Shown piece by piece: positions 41,272-51,919 of a stretch of 64,000 nt of DNA. The notes under the pieces are model-generated. The model worked only from the letters and a program-made list of their open reading frames with translations, was not told the DNA's origin and did no database searches. The stretch lies in contig JAIYCU010000003.1 in the NCBI GenBank assembly GCA_027487835.1, forward strand, positions 1-64,000, written 5' to 3'. The stretch is from Bacteroidota bacterium (GTDB lineage Bacteria; Bacteroidota; Bacteroidia; UKL13-3). A program made the translations under genes and the position numbers. Position 1 is the stretch's first letter. Each line of letters begins with the position of its first letter.

Positions 41272-42441
41272 TTAAGCGCGCTTCGCGCGCTCCCAATTTG
41301 CACTTTGCTTTCCTCTTAAAAACCTAATTAAACCTAGGTACATACACAAATTCATGATAAAAAAGTAATAAGGCACAAACAGTGCTTTCACTTTTATTTG
41401 CTTGTTGGCTAGGTACCAACCTAATAATGCCATTCCATAAAAAACAACTTGCGCAAACATTAATAGAGAATAAATATTTCCATCTTGAAGCGCTAAGGGA
41501 ATGTTTAATACAAACAAAAGTAGAAGTGAAAGGGGTGCAAGCGTCCACCTTAGCACACGGTGAGAGATAAACAAAAAGCTTACCTTAAAATTGCCAAATA
41601 AATTGAATGCTTTTGGCAAACGCGTCATACTTTGAAAAGCCCCAGCCGCAATTCTCACCTTGCGTTTAAGTTCTTCGCCAACATTTGCGCTAGCGGTTTC
41701 TGCAGCATAAGCATTTTTCTCATAAATAACCCGAAAGCCATTGGTAGCAATTAGCATACTTTGCATTAAATCATCTAGTAAAGTATCTTTTGGCAAAGGT
41801 TTAAATAATTCAGTGCGGTAGCTCATAAGTTCACCTGCTGCTCCAACAATTGTATAAAAATCAGAATCGAGTTGTTTTAAGAAACTCTCGTACTTCCAAT
41901 ATATACCTTCTCCTGCCCCACTGGCATTTTCCTTATCTTTGGTAATGATTCTTTTCTCACCTGTAACCGCCCCAACTCCTGGGTCGGCATAATGCTTAAC
42001 CATTTCACGAATAGCCTCTGGATTTAATTCAGTATTGGCATCACAAAAAACAACAATCGGCGCCTTAACAAATTGCATTGCTCTATTCATTGCGGCGGCT
42101 TTACCATTTCTAGCATCCTCATGTAAGGCTAATACCTGTGGGTATTTTTTAACCCGTAAATGTGTATCATCGGTAGAGCCATCGCTGATAAAAATAAGTT
42201 GAAGTTTTTCTGCGGGATAGGCCAGCTGCAAACTATTTAAAATTTTGTCTTCTATATAATCCGCCTCATTAAAGCAAGGTACGATTAGGGCTACAGATGG
42301 CTGAAAATTTGGTTCAAACCGAGGCGATTTAGTAATGGCTTTTTTAATTTTAACTAAAAAATATAAAAGCACACCATACCCAATATAGCTATATAAAACC
42401 AATCCTATTCCAATCCAAAAAACACATTCCATTACATTCAT
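41272..42441 (-). CDS. Glycosyltransferase family 2 (cellulose-synthase-like)
   Basis: VALIVPCFNEADYIEDKI, FISDGSTDDTHLRV, VVFCDANTELNPEA. Confidence 0.92.
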   Translation of the reverse strand: MNVMECVFWIGIGLVLYSYIGYGVLLYFLVKIKKAITKSPRFEPNFQPSVALIVPCFNEADYIEDKILNSLQLAYPAEKLQLIFISDGSTDDTHLRVKKYPQVLALHEDARNGKAAAMNRAMQFVKAPIVVFCDANTELNPEAIREMVKHYADPGVGAVTGEKRIITKDKENASGAGEGIYWKYESFLKQLDSDFYTIVGAAGELMSYRTELFKPLPKDTLLDDLMQSMLIATNGFRVIYEKNAYAAETASANVGEELKRKVRIAAGAFQSMTRLPKAFNLFGNFKVSFLFISHRVLRWTLAPLSLLLLFVLNIPLALQDGNIYSLLMFAQVVFYGMALLGWYLANKQIKVKALFVPYYFFIMNLCMYLGLIRFLRGKQSANWERAKRA

Positions 42442-42480
42442 AACGTTACAATTAGTGTAAGTAAAATAAGTAAGCTATTG

Positions 42481-43614
42481 CTATTTTTCAAGCACCTCTT
42501 TATAAATCTTTTCAGTAAGTAAAGCATTGGCATCCCAACTAAAATACTTAGCACGCATTATTCCTTTTGCAACTAAAGATTGCTGCAAGTTTGCATCCTG
42601 CCATAATTCTTGAATAGCTGTGGCTATGGTTTCCGGTTTAAATGGATCTATTATTAAGGCAGCATCTTGTGCAATTTCTGGCATAGAGGAGGTATTAGAA
42701 GTTATTAACGGAACTCCGCATGCCATAGCTTCTACCAAAGGAATACCAAAACTTTCTCTTAAAGAAGGATATAAAAACAAACTTGCCAAACTATAAATAG
42801 CAGGTAATTCATGGTTAGGCACATACCCTGTAAATTGAATATGATTTAAAATCTCTGTATCACCAATATCAGATGAAAGTGCACCCAAATAATCTTTATT
42901 AATATCGAGCATAACCAAAGGCGCAGGCAATGCATTATTTTTTCGCAATATACTGAGGGCTTGCAATACCCCTTTTACATTTTTCTTAGGGTCTGTATTT
43001 CCCAAGAAAAATATAAACTTCTCAGGAAGTTTGTATTTGTTGCGAGCAGCATTTAATTCGGTTTGATCCAATACACGTTTAAAATGAGCTCCAACACCGT
43101 TATAAGCTGTAACAACTTGGTCTTGCTTAAGATTGAAATAGTTTTGAATACGTTCCTTTTCAAAATCTGAAACCGTCAGGATTTTCTTAGCATTAGGCAC
43201 AATCCTTGGGACATTTAATTTCCTATAGATATTACCAAATTTCTGGTAAGCTGTACCTTGGCTCAAGGAAATCTTCTCGAGATAGATGATATCATGCAAA
43301 GTGAGCACTAATGGCATTGAAAGAAAAAGCGGTGCTGTATTACTTGTACAATGTAGCAATTGAACTTTTTCCTTGGCAGCTGCTTTAGGCAAAAGATATT
43401 GCTCCCAAATGGGATAGGGTGCAGATTTAACTTCAACAATTTTAACATTCGAAGACGCCTGTAAACACTGAGCGTCTTCATCTGGCTTCACAAAAACCAC
43501 ATATTCATGCCCGGTATTAAGGCGTTGCAAAGCTTTAATTAGCTCAAGGGCAACCATGTCCATACCATGTTTTTTCTTTCTAAAAATGCGTTGTGCCTCA
43601 ATGCCAATTTTCAT
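42481..43614 (-). CDS. Glycosyltransferase family 4 (GT-B)
   Basis: FFLGNTDPKKNVKGVLQAL, SLFLYPSLRESFGIPLVEAMACGVPLITSNTSSMPEI. Confidence 0.93.
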   Translation of the reverse strand: MKIGIEAQRIFRKKKHGMDMVALELIKALQRLNTGHEYVVFVKPDEDAQCLQASSNVKIVEVKSAPYPIWEQYLLPKAAAKEKVQLLHCTSNTAPLFLSMPLVLTLHDIIYLEKISLSQGTAYQKFGNIYRKLNVPRIVPNAKKILTVSDFEKERIQNYFNLKQDQVVTAYNGVGAHFKRVLDQTELNAARNKYKLPEKFIFFLGNTDPKKNVKGVLQALSILRKNNALPAPLVMLDINKDYLGALSSDIGDTEILNHIQFTGYVPNHELPAIYSLASLFLYPSLRESFGIPLVEAMACGVPLITSNTSSMPEIAQDAALIIDPFKPETIATAIQELWQDANLQQSLVAKGIMRAKYFSWDANALLTEKIYKEVLEK

Positions 43615-43615
43615 A

Positions 43616-44812
43616 CTATGTATTTTTTACAGTGGCAGAATGTTTAGTTTGTACAAACTTCTTACTATTTCCTTTACTCTTAACCATGGCAAAAAACATT
43701 AAGAAAAAAGCAAGTGGTAATCGTAAAGCTGCCTTTAGTGTATTGGTATTAAAATAGGAAGAAGGAATTGCGATAATATAACTTAAGCAATTAATAATAA
43801 ACAGGGTTAAAAAGTACTGCCCTAGTTGGGCAAAAGGAATAAAATAAAATAGGGCACAGAAAAAGGAGAAACCAAGCAACAATACACGTGGCATAATTAC
43901 GCGTTGAAGTCCTTTGTCGAAAAAGTCAAATTTCCCTTTCAATAAAAGGTCTTTAACGCCCTCGCCAAGTACTTTATTCATTTCATAAAACTGGGAAGAA
44001 ATCCATCGCTTTCTTTGTGAAGTAAATACTTTAGAGTTTTGAACCTTTTCATCAAATACTAAGGCATCATTTTCATAAAGCACCTTGAAGTTATTTCTCA
44101 GAAGGTAGTATTCTAATTCCTTATCCTCCACTGCGGAACTAATACCAGACATGGCAAGTTTAAACTCATGAATACGCATAGCTTGCCCAGAACCAGACAA
44201 GGCAGAAGTAACACCTAAAGCCACATGCCCTTTTCTAAAGATATGGTTATTAATTTCTTCACTAATACCATCTAAAATTGAAAATGCTGTGTCTAAATTC
44301 TTGGCTGTTCTATGGCCTTGAATTACCATTTGATCATCTTGCAGGCGGGCATTAATTTTAGAAAGAAAGTTATGCTCCATGATATTATCAACATCTAGGA
44401 TTAAACAATAATCGTAATTATCTATATCTAATTGAGCAAGGGCCGTATTGATAGATTTCGCTTTTGTGCTTTCTTCAAATGACACTTTTATTAACTTAAT
44501 GGGCAAAACACTTAGCTCAGCTAAGGTTAGCTGCTCAAGGGAATCGGCAATTATTATTACATCAAATTTTTCGTTAGGATAATTTTGGTTCAAACAGTGA
44601 CCCACTGTATTTAAAATAACCTCATCATGTTTATAGGCAGGAATAAGAACAGCAAAACGTTGCTGCTTCTTAATCTCAATTGCTTTAAAATTGGTTGCCT
44701 TATAGAGAATCCCTCCAAAGGAAAATACAGCGATATAAAGCACATTAAATGTGAGGTAGGCAAGAATAATAATTTCTATTAAAAATAGCAGGCTGGCTAA
44801 CATTGTGTGCAA
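43616..44812 (-). CDS. Processive-type glycosyltransferase family 2, tandem paralogue A
   Basis: FAVLIPAYKHDEVI, LILDVDNIM, SQRKRWISSQF (QxxRW-like). Confidence 0.88.
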   Translation of the reverse strand: MHTMLASLLFLIEIIILAYLTFNVLYIAVFSFGGILYKATNFKAIEIKKQQRFAVLIPAYKHDEVILNTVGHCLNQNYPNEKFDVIIIADSLEQLTLAELSVLPIKLIKVSFEESTKAKSINTALAQLDIDNYDYCLILDVDNIMEHNFLSKINARLQDDQMVIQGHRTAKNLDTAFSILDGISEEINNHIFRKGHVALGVTSALSGSGQAMRIHEFKLAMSGISSAVEDKELEYYLLRNNFKVLYENDALVFDEKVQNSKVFTSQRKRWISSQFYEMNKVLGEGVKDLLLKGKFDFFDKGLQRVIMPRVLLLGFSFFCALFYFIPFAQLGQYFLTLFIINCLSYIIAIPSSYFNTNTLKAALRLPLAFFLMFFAMVKSKGNSKKFVQTKHSATVKNT

Positions 44813-45991
44813 CTATTGTTCTTTTTGGGTAGGTGAATGAGGTGTATGAATAAACTTTTTATTGGCGCCTTTAAGTTTAAAGAGATTCATAAACATTAAA
44901 AAGAAACCATAAGGTAACCTAGCCATTGAAGCTAAACCTTTGCTGTTAAAATATTTCTTGGGCGTTGAAATCAATAATACAAAAATTTGGGCTACGAGTG
45001 TAAACATAAAAAACAACCCAAAGCCAGGATGTATAAAATAGCTTAAACACATGAGACCAGTTAGGCCAAGATTTATAACCCTAGGCAATAAAATCAACTG
45101 AATGCATTTATCCAAATAATCAATATTGAAGGTAAGAATTGATTTAACAATACCTTTTAAGGCATACTTACGCATAAAGACTAATTGTGCCGACATCCAG
45201 CGTCTGCGTTGATTCTGGAAAATTTCTGCGAATTGAACTTTCTCATCATATACGATAATATCATCTGCATAATCAATATTTATGCGACGAGAAATAAGGA
45301 GAATCTCCATTTCTTTATCAAATCCGCCTACCGCCGTAATTTCACTCATTATTTTCACAAAAAGAGGATATTGCAAGGCTTTGCCTGAACCAATTAATGC
45401 GGCTGAAAGCCCAATTGTTTTATGCCCTTTTCTGAAAATATGATTATTCACTTCCTCGCTAATACCATCTAAAATAGAGAATTGAGTATCTTCGTTTTTG
45501 GCCGCTCTATGCGCTTGAATTACTTGTTGCCCTGCCTGCAATCTTTCATTTAACTTAGTTAAGAAAGAAGTTTCCATTACATTGTCAATATCCAAAATAA
45601 TGGCATAATCGTAATGGTTTGCAGCTACTGCTTTGATGCCAGCGTTTAAAGATTTCCCTTTGGTACTGTTTTCAAATTGTACTTCTACTACTGTAATCGG
45701 GTGTTTTTTAAGCGCAATAATAGTTTCGGGTTGAAGTGAATCTGCAATGACAATTACATCATACAAGTCTTGGGCATAATCTTGCTTTAGCGCTTCAATA
45801 GATGAAGCAAGAATTACAGCATCTCCTTTATAGGCTGGCATAAAAACAGCAAACTTATTTAACTTTGTTATTGGTAATTTCTTTGGCTTAGGCATTAGAT
45901 GCCCAAGTATAGAAAATACAAACATGTATAATAAGTTGAGGCCAAGCATTACGGCGAAGAAACCAAGAATAATATTGATGAGTAAATCCAT
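44813..45991 (-). CDS. Processive-type glycosyltransferase family 2, tandem paralogue B
   Basis: FAVFMPAYKGDAVI, ILDIDNVM, NQRRRWMSAQ; collinear with preceding gene. Confidence 0.88.
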   Translation of the reverse strand: MDLLINIILGFFAVMLGLNLLYMFVFSILGHLMPKPKKLPITKLNKFAVFMPAYKGDAVILASSIEALKQDYAQDLYDVIVIADSLQPETIIALKKHPITVVEVQFENSTKGKSLNAGIKAVAANHYDYAIILDIDNVMETSFLTKLNERLQAGQQVIQAHRAAKNEDTQFSILDGISEEVNNHIFRKGHKTIGLSAALIGSGKALQYPLFVKIMSEITAVGGFDKEMEILLISRRINIDYADDIIVYDEKVQFAEIFQNQRRRWMSAQLVFMRKYALKGIVKSILTFNIDYLDKCIQLILLPRVINLGLTGLMCLSYFIHPGFGLFFMFTLVAQIFVLLISTPKKYFNSKGLASMARLPYGFFLMFMNLFKLKGANKKFIHTPHSPTQKEQ

Positions 45992-45994
45992 ATT

Positions 45995-46915
45995 CTATTT
46001 TATAATTAAGCCCGTATTTTTATAAATATTAAAATGAGTAAAGTTCCAAACAGCACCTTTTACAAAAGCCCGCAGCAATATAAAATCTTTCCTTATTAAA
46101 TATTTTAAAATCCCTTTTGGAAAAGAAAAAATAAAGAAAAATAACAGGGCAGCCAATTTTTGAAGCCCAAAACTATTTCGTCGAGTGTAAATTAATCGGT
46201 TTCTAGTAAGGTAATACGTTTTCATAGGACTTTCTTTTCCAACCGACATAGACTCTTTGTGCAAGACGGTGGAGCCGCCGCAATACCAAATTTCGAAACC
46301 TGCTTTTTTTACCCTTTCACAAAAATCTGTTTCTTCATAATACAAAAAGTATAGTTCTGCCATGAGGCCAATTTTCTCAACCACTGCCCTAGAAATAAGC
46401 ATGGCAGCTCCATGTGCTAATTCACTTTTATAGTTGGTGGCATATATAGGTTTATCGCTATCCATATACCCAATAGAAAACCCTCTACCTGTATACATAT
46501 TTATTCCTTTGCTGCCAGCAAACTGAAGGGTATCGGGTGCATTAAAATACTTAAGTTTTGAACTTGCAACGCCAATTTGTGGCTGTGCTTCCATGAGAGC
46601 AATAATGGGTTCTAAAAAATCAGGTAAAGGTTCAGTATCATTATTTAATAAAAAAAAATACTTTCCTTTTGCCTCCTGCATGGCTAGGTTATTACCTCCG
46701 GCAAAACCAAGATTATCTTTACTCTCGATAAAATTAACCTGTGGAAACTCATCCTTTAATGGCTGAATCGACTCTTTAGAGGCATTATCTACTACCCAAA
46801 CTTCATAATTAGGATACGAAACCTTTTCTAAGGATTTCAAAAATGCACGCGTATAAATTAAGCCATTAAAATTTACGGTTATCAAACTAACTAAGGGGTA
46901 GATTTGCTTCATCAA
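45995..46915 (-). CDS. Glycosyltransferase family 2 (rhamnosyltransferase-like)
   Basis: VSLITVNFNGLIYTRAFL, VVDNASKES, NLGFAGGNNLAM, FLLNNDTEP. Confidence 0.92.
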   Translation of the reverse strand: MMKQIYPLVSLITVNFNGLIYTRAFLKSLEKVSYPNYEVWVVDNASKESIQPLKDEFPQVNFIESKDNLGFAGGNNLAMQEAKGKYFFLLNNDTEPLPDFLEPIIALMEAQPQIGVASSKLKYFNAPDTLQFAGSKGINMYTGRGFSIGYMDSDKPIYATNYKSELAHGAAMLISRAVVEKIGLMAELYFLYYEETDFCERVKKAGFEIWYCGGSTVLHKESMSVGKESPMKTYYLTRNRLIYTRRNSFGLQKLAALLFFFIFSFPKGILKYLIRKDFILLRAFVKGAVWNFTHFNIYKNTGLIIK

Positions 46916-48360
46916 CTCAGTTTTTTAACGGGTGTGACATCAGGATCATCGTATCGATTGGCAACAGAAAGCATGGTCATAGAAATATACATAAGGGCAC
47001 CTAAAGGCGCCTGACCAAATACAGGATTTCCGAATGAGGCAGTGATAATACCAAGTAATCCACCATATAAAGCCAACATTTTTTGCTTGGTATCTCTATT
47101 TTTTAAATTACGAATATTGACTACACCAAATACAATTACAAAGGCCAAACTAAGTGAATAAACAGTTAAGCCCACCACCCCATTTTCTACCCAAATTTTA
47201 ACAAACCAGCTATCCGTTGGTACATTTACAAGGTAACTGGTTGGATAAAAACGAGCTGCCCAAGTATCTGTGGTACCAATACCCGCACCGAATGGTCGTG
47301 TTTGCAAGTATTCGCGTAATTTGGATTGATTACTTAACCTCACCAAAAGAGAAGCTTCCTTAGGGTCTAAGGCTGTTCTAATCCTAAAAATCTGGTAATT
47401 AGTATTACCAATAAAGGTAAATTTTAGGAAGGCAAAAACAACCAAAATTACGAATACCCCAGGAATTAAGATTCTATAATTACGAATCATTAATAGATAG
47501 GAAATTAACCCAAAAAACACAACGAAGATTGGACCACGAGAACCAGAGGTACCCATTCCAATAATACAAACAATGAAGGCTATAAAATACCAAAACTTTG
47601 CAGAGGCTTTATAAGGGCCGATGGCCATAATTAAGGACAAGAACGCAACATATGCCATAGTAGCTCCAAACTGTCCAGCATCCGAAAAGAAAGAGAACGC
47701 ACGTAATTGACCAGCCAAAACGTGAGTTACTTTACCACCTGCTTCTAACCAACCATTTTCAAATGGATCGAGCCCAATATTAATTTGTTTCCAACCCCAA
47801 AATGCACCTACAACTCCCCAAATAATTACAATTCTAAAAAACTGATCCAAGTCTTTTTTGCTAGCAAAAAGCACCAATGTAAGTGGAACGGTTTGAATAG
47901 CATAAAATGTTACTCCACGCACCGCATAAGCCCAAGCGGCAAAATTACCAGCCTCGGGATTTATCGCTTGAAATAAGGTATAAAAAAACCAAAGGGCTGT
48001 TACACCAAAAAATCCGTTTTGTAGTCGACTAGCACTATCTTTAGTGAGTCGAAATACCATTGAAAGTGTAGTCAGAAACAAAAGACCATCTACCAACAAA
48101 CCTAATGGAATAGCGGGCACATATCGGTTCAAACCGATAAAGAAAAAGGAATAGTTAACGTAGAATATAAGTCCGTAATAAGGATTTGAAATAATAAGTG
48201 CAATCAAACCAACAATGGCAGGCAAGAATGCCACCAAACTACCAATACCTAAATCACCAATTGAAAGTACAACCGCCATGGTAATGCCTGTTACCACAAT
48301 GAGTAGGGCAATAATAAAGTTATTTGTACGCTGACTTACAGCACTTGTAGTAGGTCTCAA
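46912..48360 (-). CDS. O-antigen ligase/polymerase-like membrane protein
   Basis: Many TM segments; GMGTSGSRGPIFVVFFGL and PTDSWFVKIWVENGVVGL as in O-antigen ligase-like proteins. Confidence 0.85.
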   Translation of the reverse strand: MRPTTSAVSQRTNNFIIALLIVVTGITMAVVLSIGDLGIGSLVAFLPAIVGLIALIISNPYYGLIFYVNYSFFFIGLNRYVPAIPLGLLVDGLLFLTTLSMVFRLTKDSASRLQNGFFGVTALWFFYTLFQAINPEAGNFAAWAYAVRGVTFYAIQTVPLTLVLFASKKDLDQFFRIVIIWGVVGAFWGWKQINIGLDPFENGWLEAGGKVTHVLAGQLRAFSFFSDAGQFGATMAYVAFLSLIMAIGPYKASAKFWYFIAFIVCIIGMGTSGSRGPIFVVFFGLISYLLMIRNYRILIPGVFVILVVFAFLKFTFIGNTNYQIFRIRTALDPKEASLLVRLSNQSKLREYLQTRPFGAGIGTTDTWAARFYPTSYLVNVPTDSWFVKIWVENGVVGLTVYSLSLAFVIVFGVVNIRNLKNRDTKQKMLALYGGLLGIITASFGNPVFGQAPLGALMYISMTMLSVANRYDDPDVTPVKKLS

Positions 48361-48361
48361 T

Positions 48362-49690
48362 TTACTTAATTTTTAAAATTTTAAATATATAACCTTTATA
48401 ATCCATCCAACCCAATTTTAACACATTAGAAAAACTAACATTCATGTGTTTATTGAGTTGATAATACCCAAAAATCATTCCAGCTGCAAAGGTAGCGGTA
48501 GAAACAAAGGCTACAGACTCTACATTATTAAACAAGGAAATCCCAATAAAATCCCCTGCTATATTAACTGCCAACATGATTAATATTTTATAGAAATTTA
48601 AATTCGGTTTGTTGATGGTATCTAACATAACACCACTAAATTTATCTAAGGGCAAGATAGCCATATAGCTGGCAAAAAATCTTAAGGTGAGAGCAGCATC
48701 TGCATAGCCTTTGCCCCCAATAAGTAAAACGATATAATCTGCAAAAACAAAGCAAATAATTGAAATAGGCAAAAGCAAGTAAAACACCATACCCGCTTTG
48801 CGCTCAAACTCATATTTAAGGGCTTCAAAATTACCTTCCGAATACTGCCTTGCAAACTGCGGCAATGCGGTAACCGCAAAACTTCTCAATGGCATTTCAA
48901 CAATTTCTAGCAAGCGCGCAGGCACATTAAATTTTGCAACACCTTCCTTTCCTAAAGCGCTTAATCCAATGATAAAGGTATCAGAACTTCTAAGTAAGTT
49001 TGAACCAAGCAGTGTTCCCATACTATACTTACCAAAGTGGAATATATCAATCACTACAGACTTTGTATACCTAAAGAAATATGAAAAGCCAGACCAACCC
49101 ATAAATAAAGCAATTAGACTTATTAAGGCTTGTGAAATTAGGTATCCATTTAATACACTGTAAATGCTTCTATCTGGTATAATAAAAAAATAGATATAAA
49201 CGATAAAAGCTATTTGACCCACAATTCTAAGAATACTCATGCTTTTAATTTGCAGCTTTGCATTGAGGTACCAAGTAGCATAATTGTTTGGTAAGGATAA
49301 AATGGCTAACCCTACCCACCATTTAAAGAAAAAAAGATACTCTGTAAACAGGCCAAACTGTTTGAACCCAAAATAAAGCACCAACATTATGATGGCATAT
49401 AAAAAAGTGATTCCGACTGTAATAAATAGGGTTGAACCAATTACGCCTTCTTCTTCACTTTGTGCTTTGCATTGCGATAAATTTCTCACAAGTGCATTCA
49501 TAACCATTCCAATTCGAAGGTTCTCAAAAATGCCGTAAATGGCTAAGAAAATTATATAAGGCCCAAAAATATCCTTTGGCAGCACCCTTGCCAATACAGC
49601 AAAAGTGATTACACCAAGCAAGGCTCCTAAACCATTACCAATTAAGGAAGAGAAACTTTTGCTTTTTATAATTTGTAATACGGCCTGCAT
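48362..49690 (-). CDS. Wzx-like polysaccharide flippase (oligosaccharide transporter)
   Basis: Multi-TM ORF; GLGALLGVITFAVLARVLPKDIFGPY N-terminus. Confidence 0.87.
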   Translation of the reverse strand: MQAVLQIIKSKSFSSLIGNGLGALLGVITFAVLARVLPKDIFGPYIIFLAIYGIFENLRIGMVMNALVRNLSQCKAQSEEEGVIGSTLFITVGITFLYAIIMLVLYFGFKQFGLFTEYLFFFKWWVGLAILSLPNNYATWYLNAKLQIKSMSILRIVGQIAFIVYIYFFIIPDRSIYSVLNGYLISQALISLIALFMGWSGFSYFFRYTKSVVIDIFHFGKYSMGTLLGSNLLRSSDTFIIGLSALGKEGVAKFNVPARLLEIVEMPLRSFAVTALPQFARQYSEGNFEALKYEFERKAGMVFYLLLPISIICFVFADYIVLLIGGKGYADAALTLRFFASYMAILPLDKFSGVMLDTINKPNLNFYKILIMLAVNIAGDFIGISLFNNVESVAFVSTATFAAGMIFGYYQLNKHMNVSFSNVLKLGWMDYKGYIFKILKIK

Positions 49691-49702
49691 GATTTACCCT
49701 AA

Positions 49703-51910
49703 TTAATCATCAGTTTCAGGCTCATCAAATTCTTGTTTTAAAGCTGGTTTAACTTGGTTACGTTTAGGCTTAGGAATAGTACCAACCATGTTCTCTAGAT
49801 TTTCTGGCTCCACATAATTTAACCAACACATAATCTTAGTATCCTCTGTAGAAGCTTTTCTAAATAACTTCATGATGTTTTCATCTGCAGCCGACCAAGA
49901 TCTTCTAGCATCTACCACTAACATAGATAACCTAGAATTTTTAATCAATTGATTTGGTATGGCATTAATACTAATCGCAGGAATTTCAACAATAATGAAA
50001 TTAAAGGCACTTCTGTTTACTCGAGAAAATTCTGGTAATAAGTTTTCTTCTGTTTTGGCAGAGAAAAAGCGAGAAGTAACATCATATCTAATGGTTCTAA
50101 ACCTTCTATCTTCAGTTTCCGCGTCTTCCATATTATCATCATTAGAGATGAATAATACAGAGTAATCTAGGTTATACAACTTCTCAGCAAGTTTTTGTGC
50201 TGCGTAAGTTTTACCTTCTTGCTCTCGTGTACTTAAGAAAGTGATCAGGTAATTATTGGTGATATGGGGATTATTTTCTAATTCAATTTTCAAATTAGTT
50301 GCAGCATAATCTAATAAAGTATTTTCTATTCTACCAATTTGAAGGCTATTAGAAAGACTCAATCGATTTGGCAAAGCGCTAAAAGTTTTAAGCCCGATAA
50401 TTTCTTCTGCTCTTTGCGTATTTTTAATTGAGCTATCCAATAGTTCTTTAGCAATAAAATAAACCAACAAGAAGAAGAAGGTTGCTAAGAAGGCTAATAC
50501 CACAAGAAGTGGCGCCCTACTTGCCAATGGCTTAGTTGGGAATACAGGCTCGTCCATAACTTGTAAGTTATTAGACATTTCTATGTTTTGTTGACGCAAC
50601 TTAGCCAAATGGTAGCCATGTAAAATTTCAAGGTATTGGCGCTCATTTACACTGATTTCACGCTCAAGTCGGCTCACCTGCATATTTAAAGGAGAGAACT
50701 CATTATACCTGCGATCGAATTCTTTTCTACGGTCAATATAAATCTGAAGGCGTGCTTCAGAAGCATCCATTTGCAATACTTCCTTTAACCAGTTTTCTAG
50801 TACAACGCTAGCAGGAACAGATTCTATCGTATTATTTAAACTATAGTACTGTAATACCCATAACCTAAGTTCCTGTTTAATCGCATCAACTTTAGTAGCT
50901 AGTTTCTCTATTTTCTCAGGAGAATTGCTATATATTTTTGCACGCTCATATTCTTCATGAGCAATTGCTAAATCTTTTCTTAATTTATTTAATTCAGTGT
51001 TGTTACGGAGTAAGATTTCCCTACTTTCTAATTGGTCTTCTAACCTGGCAACGGCTCTCTTGTGGGATTCATACGCCATCAATTCTTTATAGTAATCCGT
51101 TTCGTTGGTCTCATTTTCAATGGCTACGGCCTTTGCTTGTTCGTAGTAATTGATAATCTTATTGCGTATACCGAAGTCTTTTAATTTGTTCTCAGAATTA
51201 TTAAGTGCGGCTGAAGATTCTTTTAGTCGTGCTTCAAACCACTTCAATACATTAACCGTTTCTGCCCCTTTAAGGGATTTATACTTTAATATAAAAACTT
51301 CAGTGATAAATTTTAAAGTATTTAAACATACACCCTGGTCATCCGACTTATAAGTTAAATCAATAAAATCGGAAGTAGATTTGCGGGAGGCAGTAAGATT
51401 TTTATTAATTTGAGTTAAGCTATAATGTCCTTTAGGTCTTGATAATAAATCAACTACTATGTTATCTGTAGAGGCATTTTTGTATTTAATGATTTTTTCA
51501 ACCGTTGCAGAAAAATTGCCTGGCACAACAATTAGTGCTCGTTCATCCGTAATGGTATTCTTTAGTTCCGCAAAACTTTTTTCACCTAAAATTAATGGAT
51601 CAGGCATTTCTAGAAGTAAATGTTGCGCCAATAATTTAATGGCCACATCTTCGAGGGTTTGCCTTGCAGTGATGGTCGCTAAGAGGTTATCAAAAGCATT
51701 GTTAATTGAGAAATAATCCGCACGGGGCGCATTTTCATCGGAAGTAATTCCGTAACCAGATGCAATACCAGTATAAACAATGGTTGCGGCGGCATATTCC
51801 TTTGGTAGTTTTGAAGTAAGAAAATAAACCAAAATGGCCACTAAAAGTGGAAATATTATTAACCATTTAAGGTTTTTACTTAAAACGCGTAAAAACTGAA
51901 CGAGTGTCAT
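49703..51910 (-). CDS. Wzz/Wzc-like polysaccharide co-polymerase with a degenerate BY-kinase-like C-terminal domain
   Basis: Wzz N-terminus, coiled coil, PTKPLASRAPLLVVLAFLATFFFLLVYF; LITFLSTREQEGKTYAAQKLAEKL and FNFIIVEIPA. Confidence 0.85.
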   Translation of the reverse strand: MTLVQFLRVLSKNLKWLIIFPLLVAILVYFLTSKLPKEYAAATIVYTGIASGYGITSDENAPRADYFSINNAFDNLLATITARQTLEDVAIKLLAQHLLLEMPDPLILGEKSFAELKNTITDERALIVVPGNFSATVEKIIKYKNASTDNIVVDLLSRPKGHYSLTQINKNLTASRKSTSDFIDLTYKSDDQGVCLNTLKFITEVFILKYKSLKGAETVNVLKWFEARLKESSAALNNSENKLKDFGIRNKIINYYEQAKAVAIENETNETDYYKELMAYESHKRAVARLEDQLESREILLRNNTELNKLRKDLAIAHEEYERAKIYSNSPEKIEKLATKVDAIKQELRLWVLQYYSLNNTIESVPASVVLENWLKEVLQMDASEARLQIYIDRRKEFDRRYNEFSPLNMQVSRLEREISVNERQYLEILHGYHLAKLRQQNIEMSNNLQVMDEPVFPTKPLASRAPLLVVLAFLATFFFLLVYFIAKELLDSSIKNTQRAEEIIGLKTFSALPNRLSLSNSLQIGRIENTLLDYAATNLKIELENNPHITNNYLITFLSTREQEGKTYAAQKLAEKLYNLDYSVLFISNDDNMEDAETEDRRFRTIRYDVTSRFFSAKTEENLLPEFSRVNRSAFNFIIVEIPAISINAIPNQLIKNSRLSMLVVDARRSWSAADENIMKLFRKASTEDTKIMCWLNYVEPENLENMVGTIPKPKRNQVKPALKQEFDEPETDD

Positions 51911-51919
51911 AAGCTGTTA

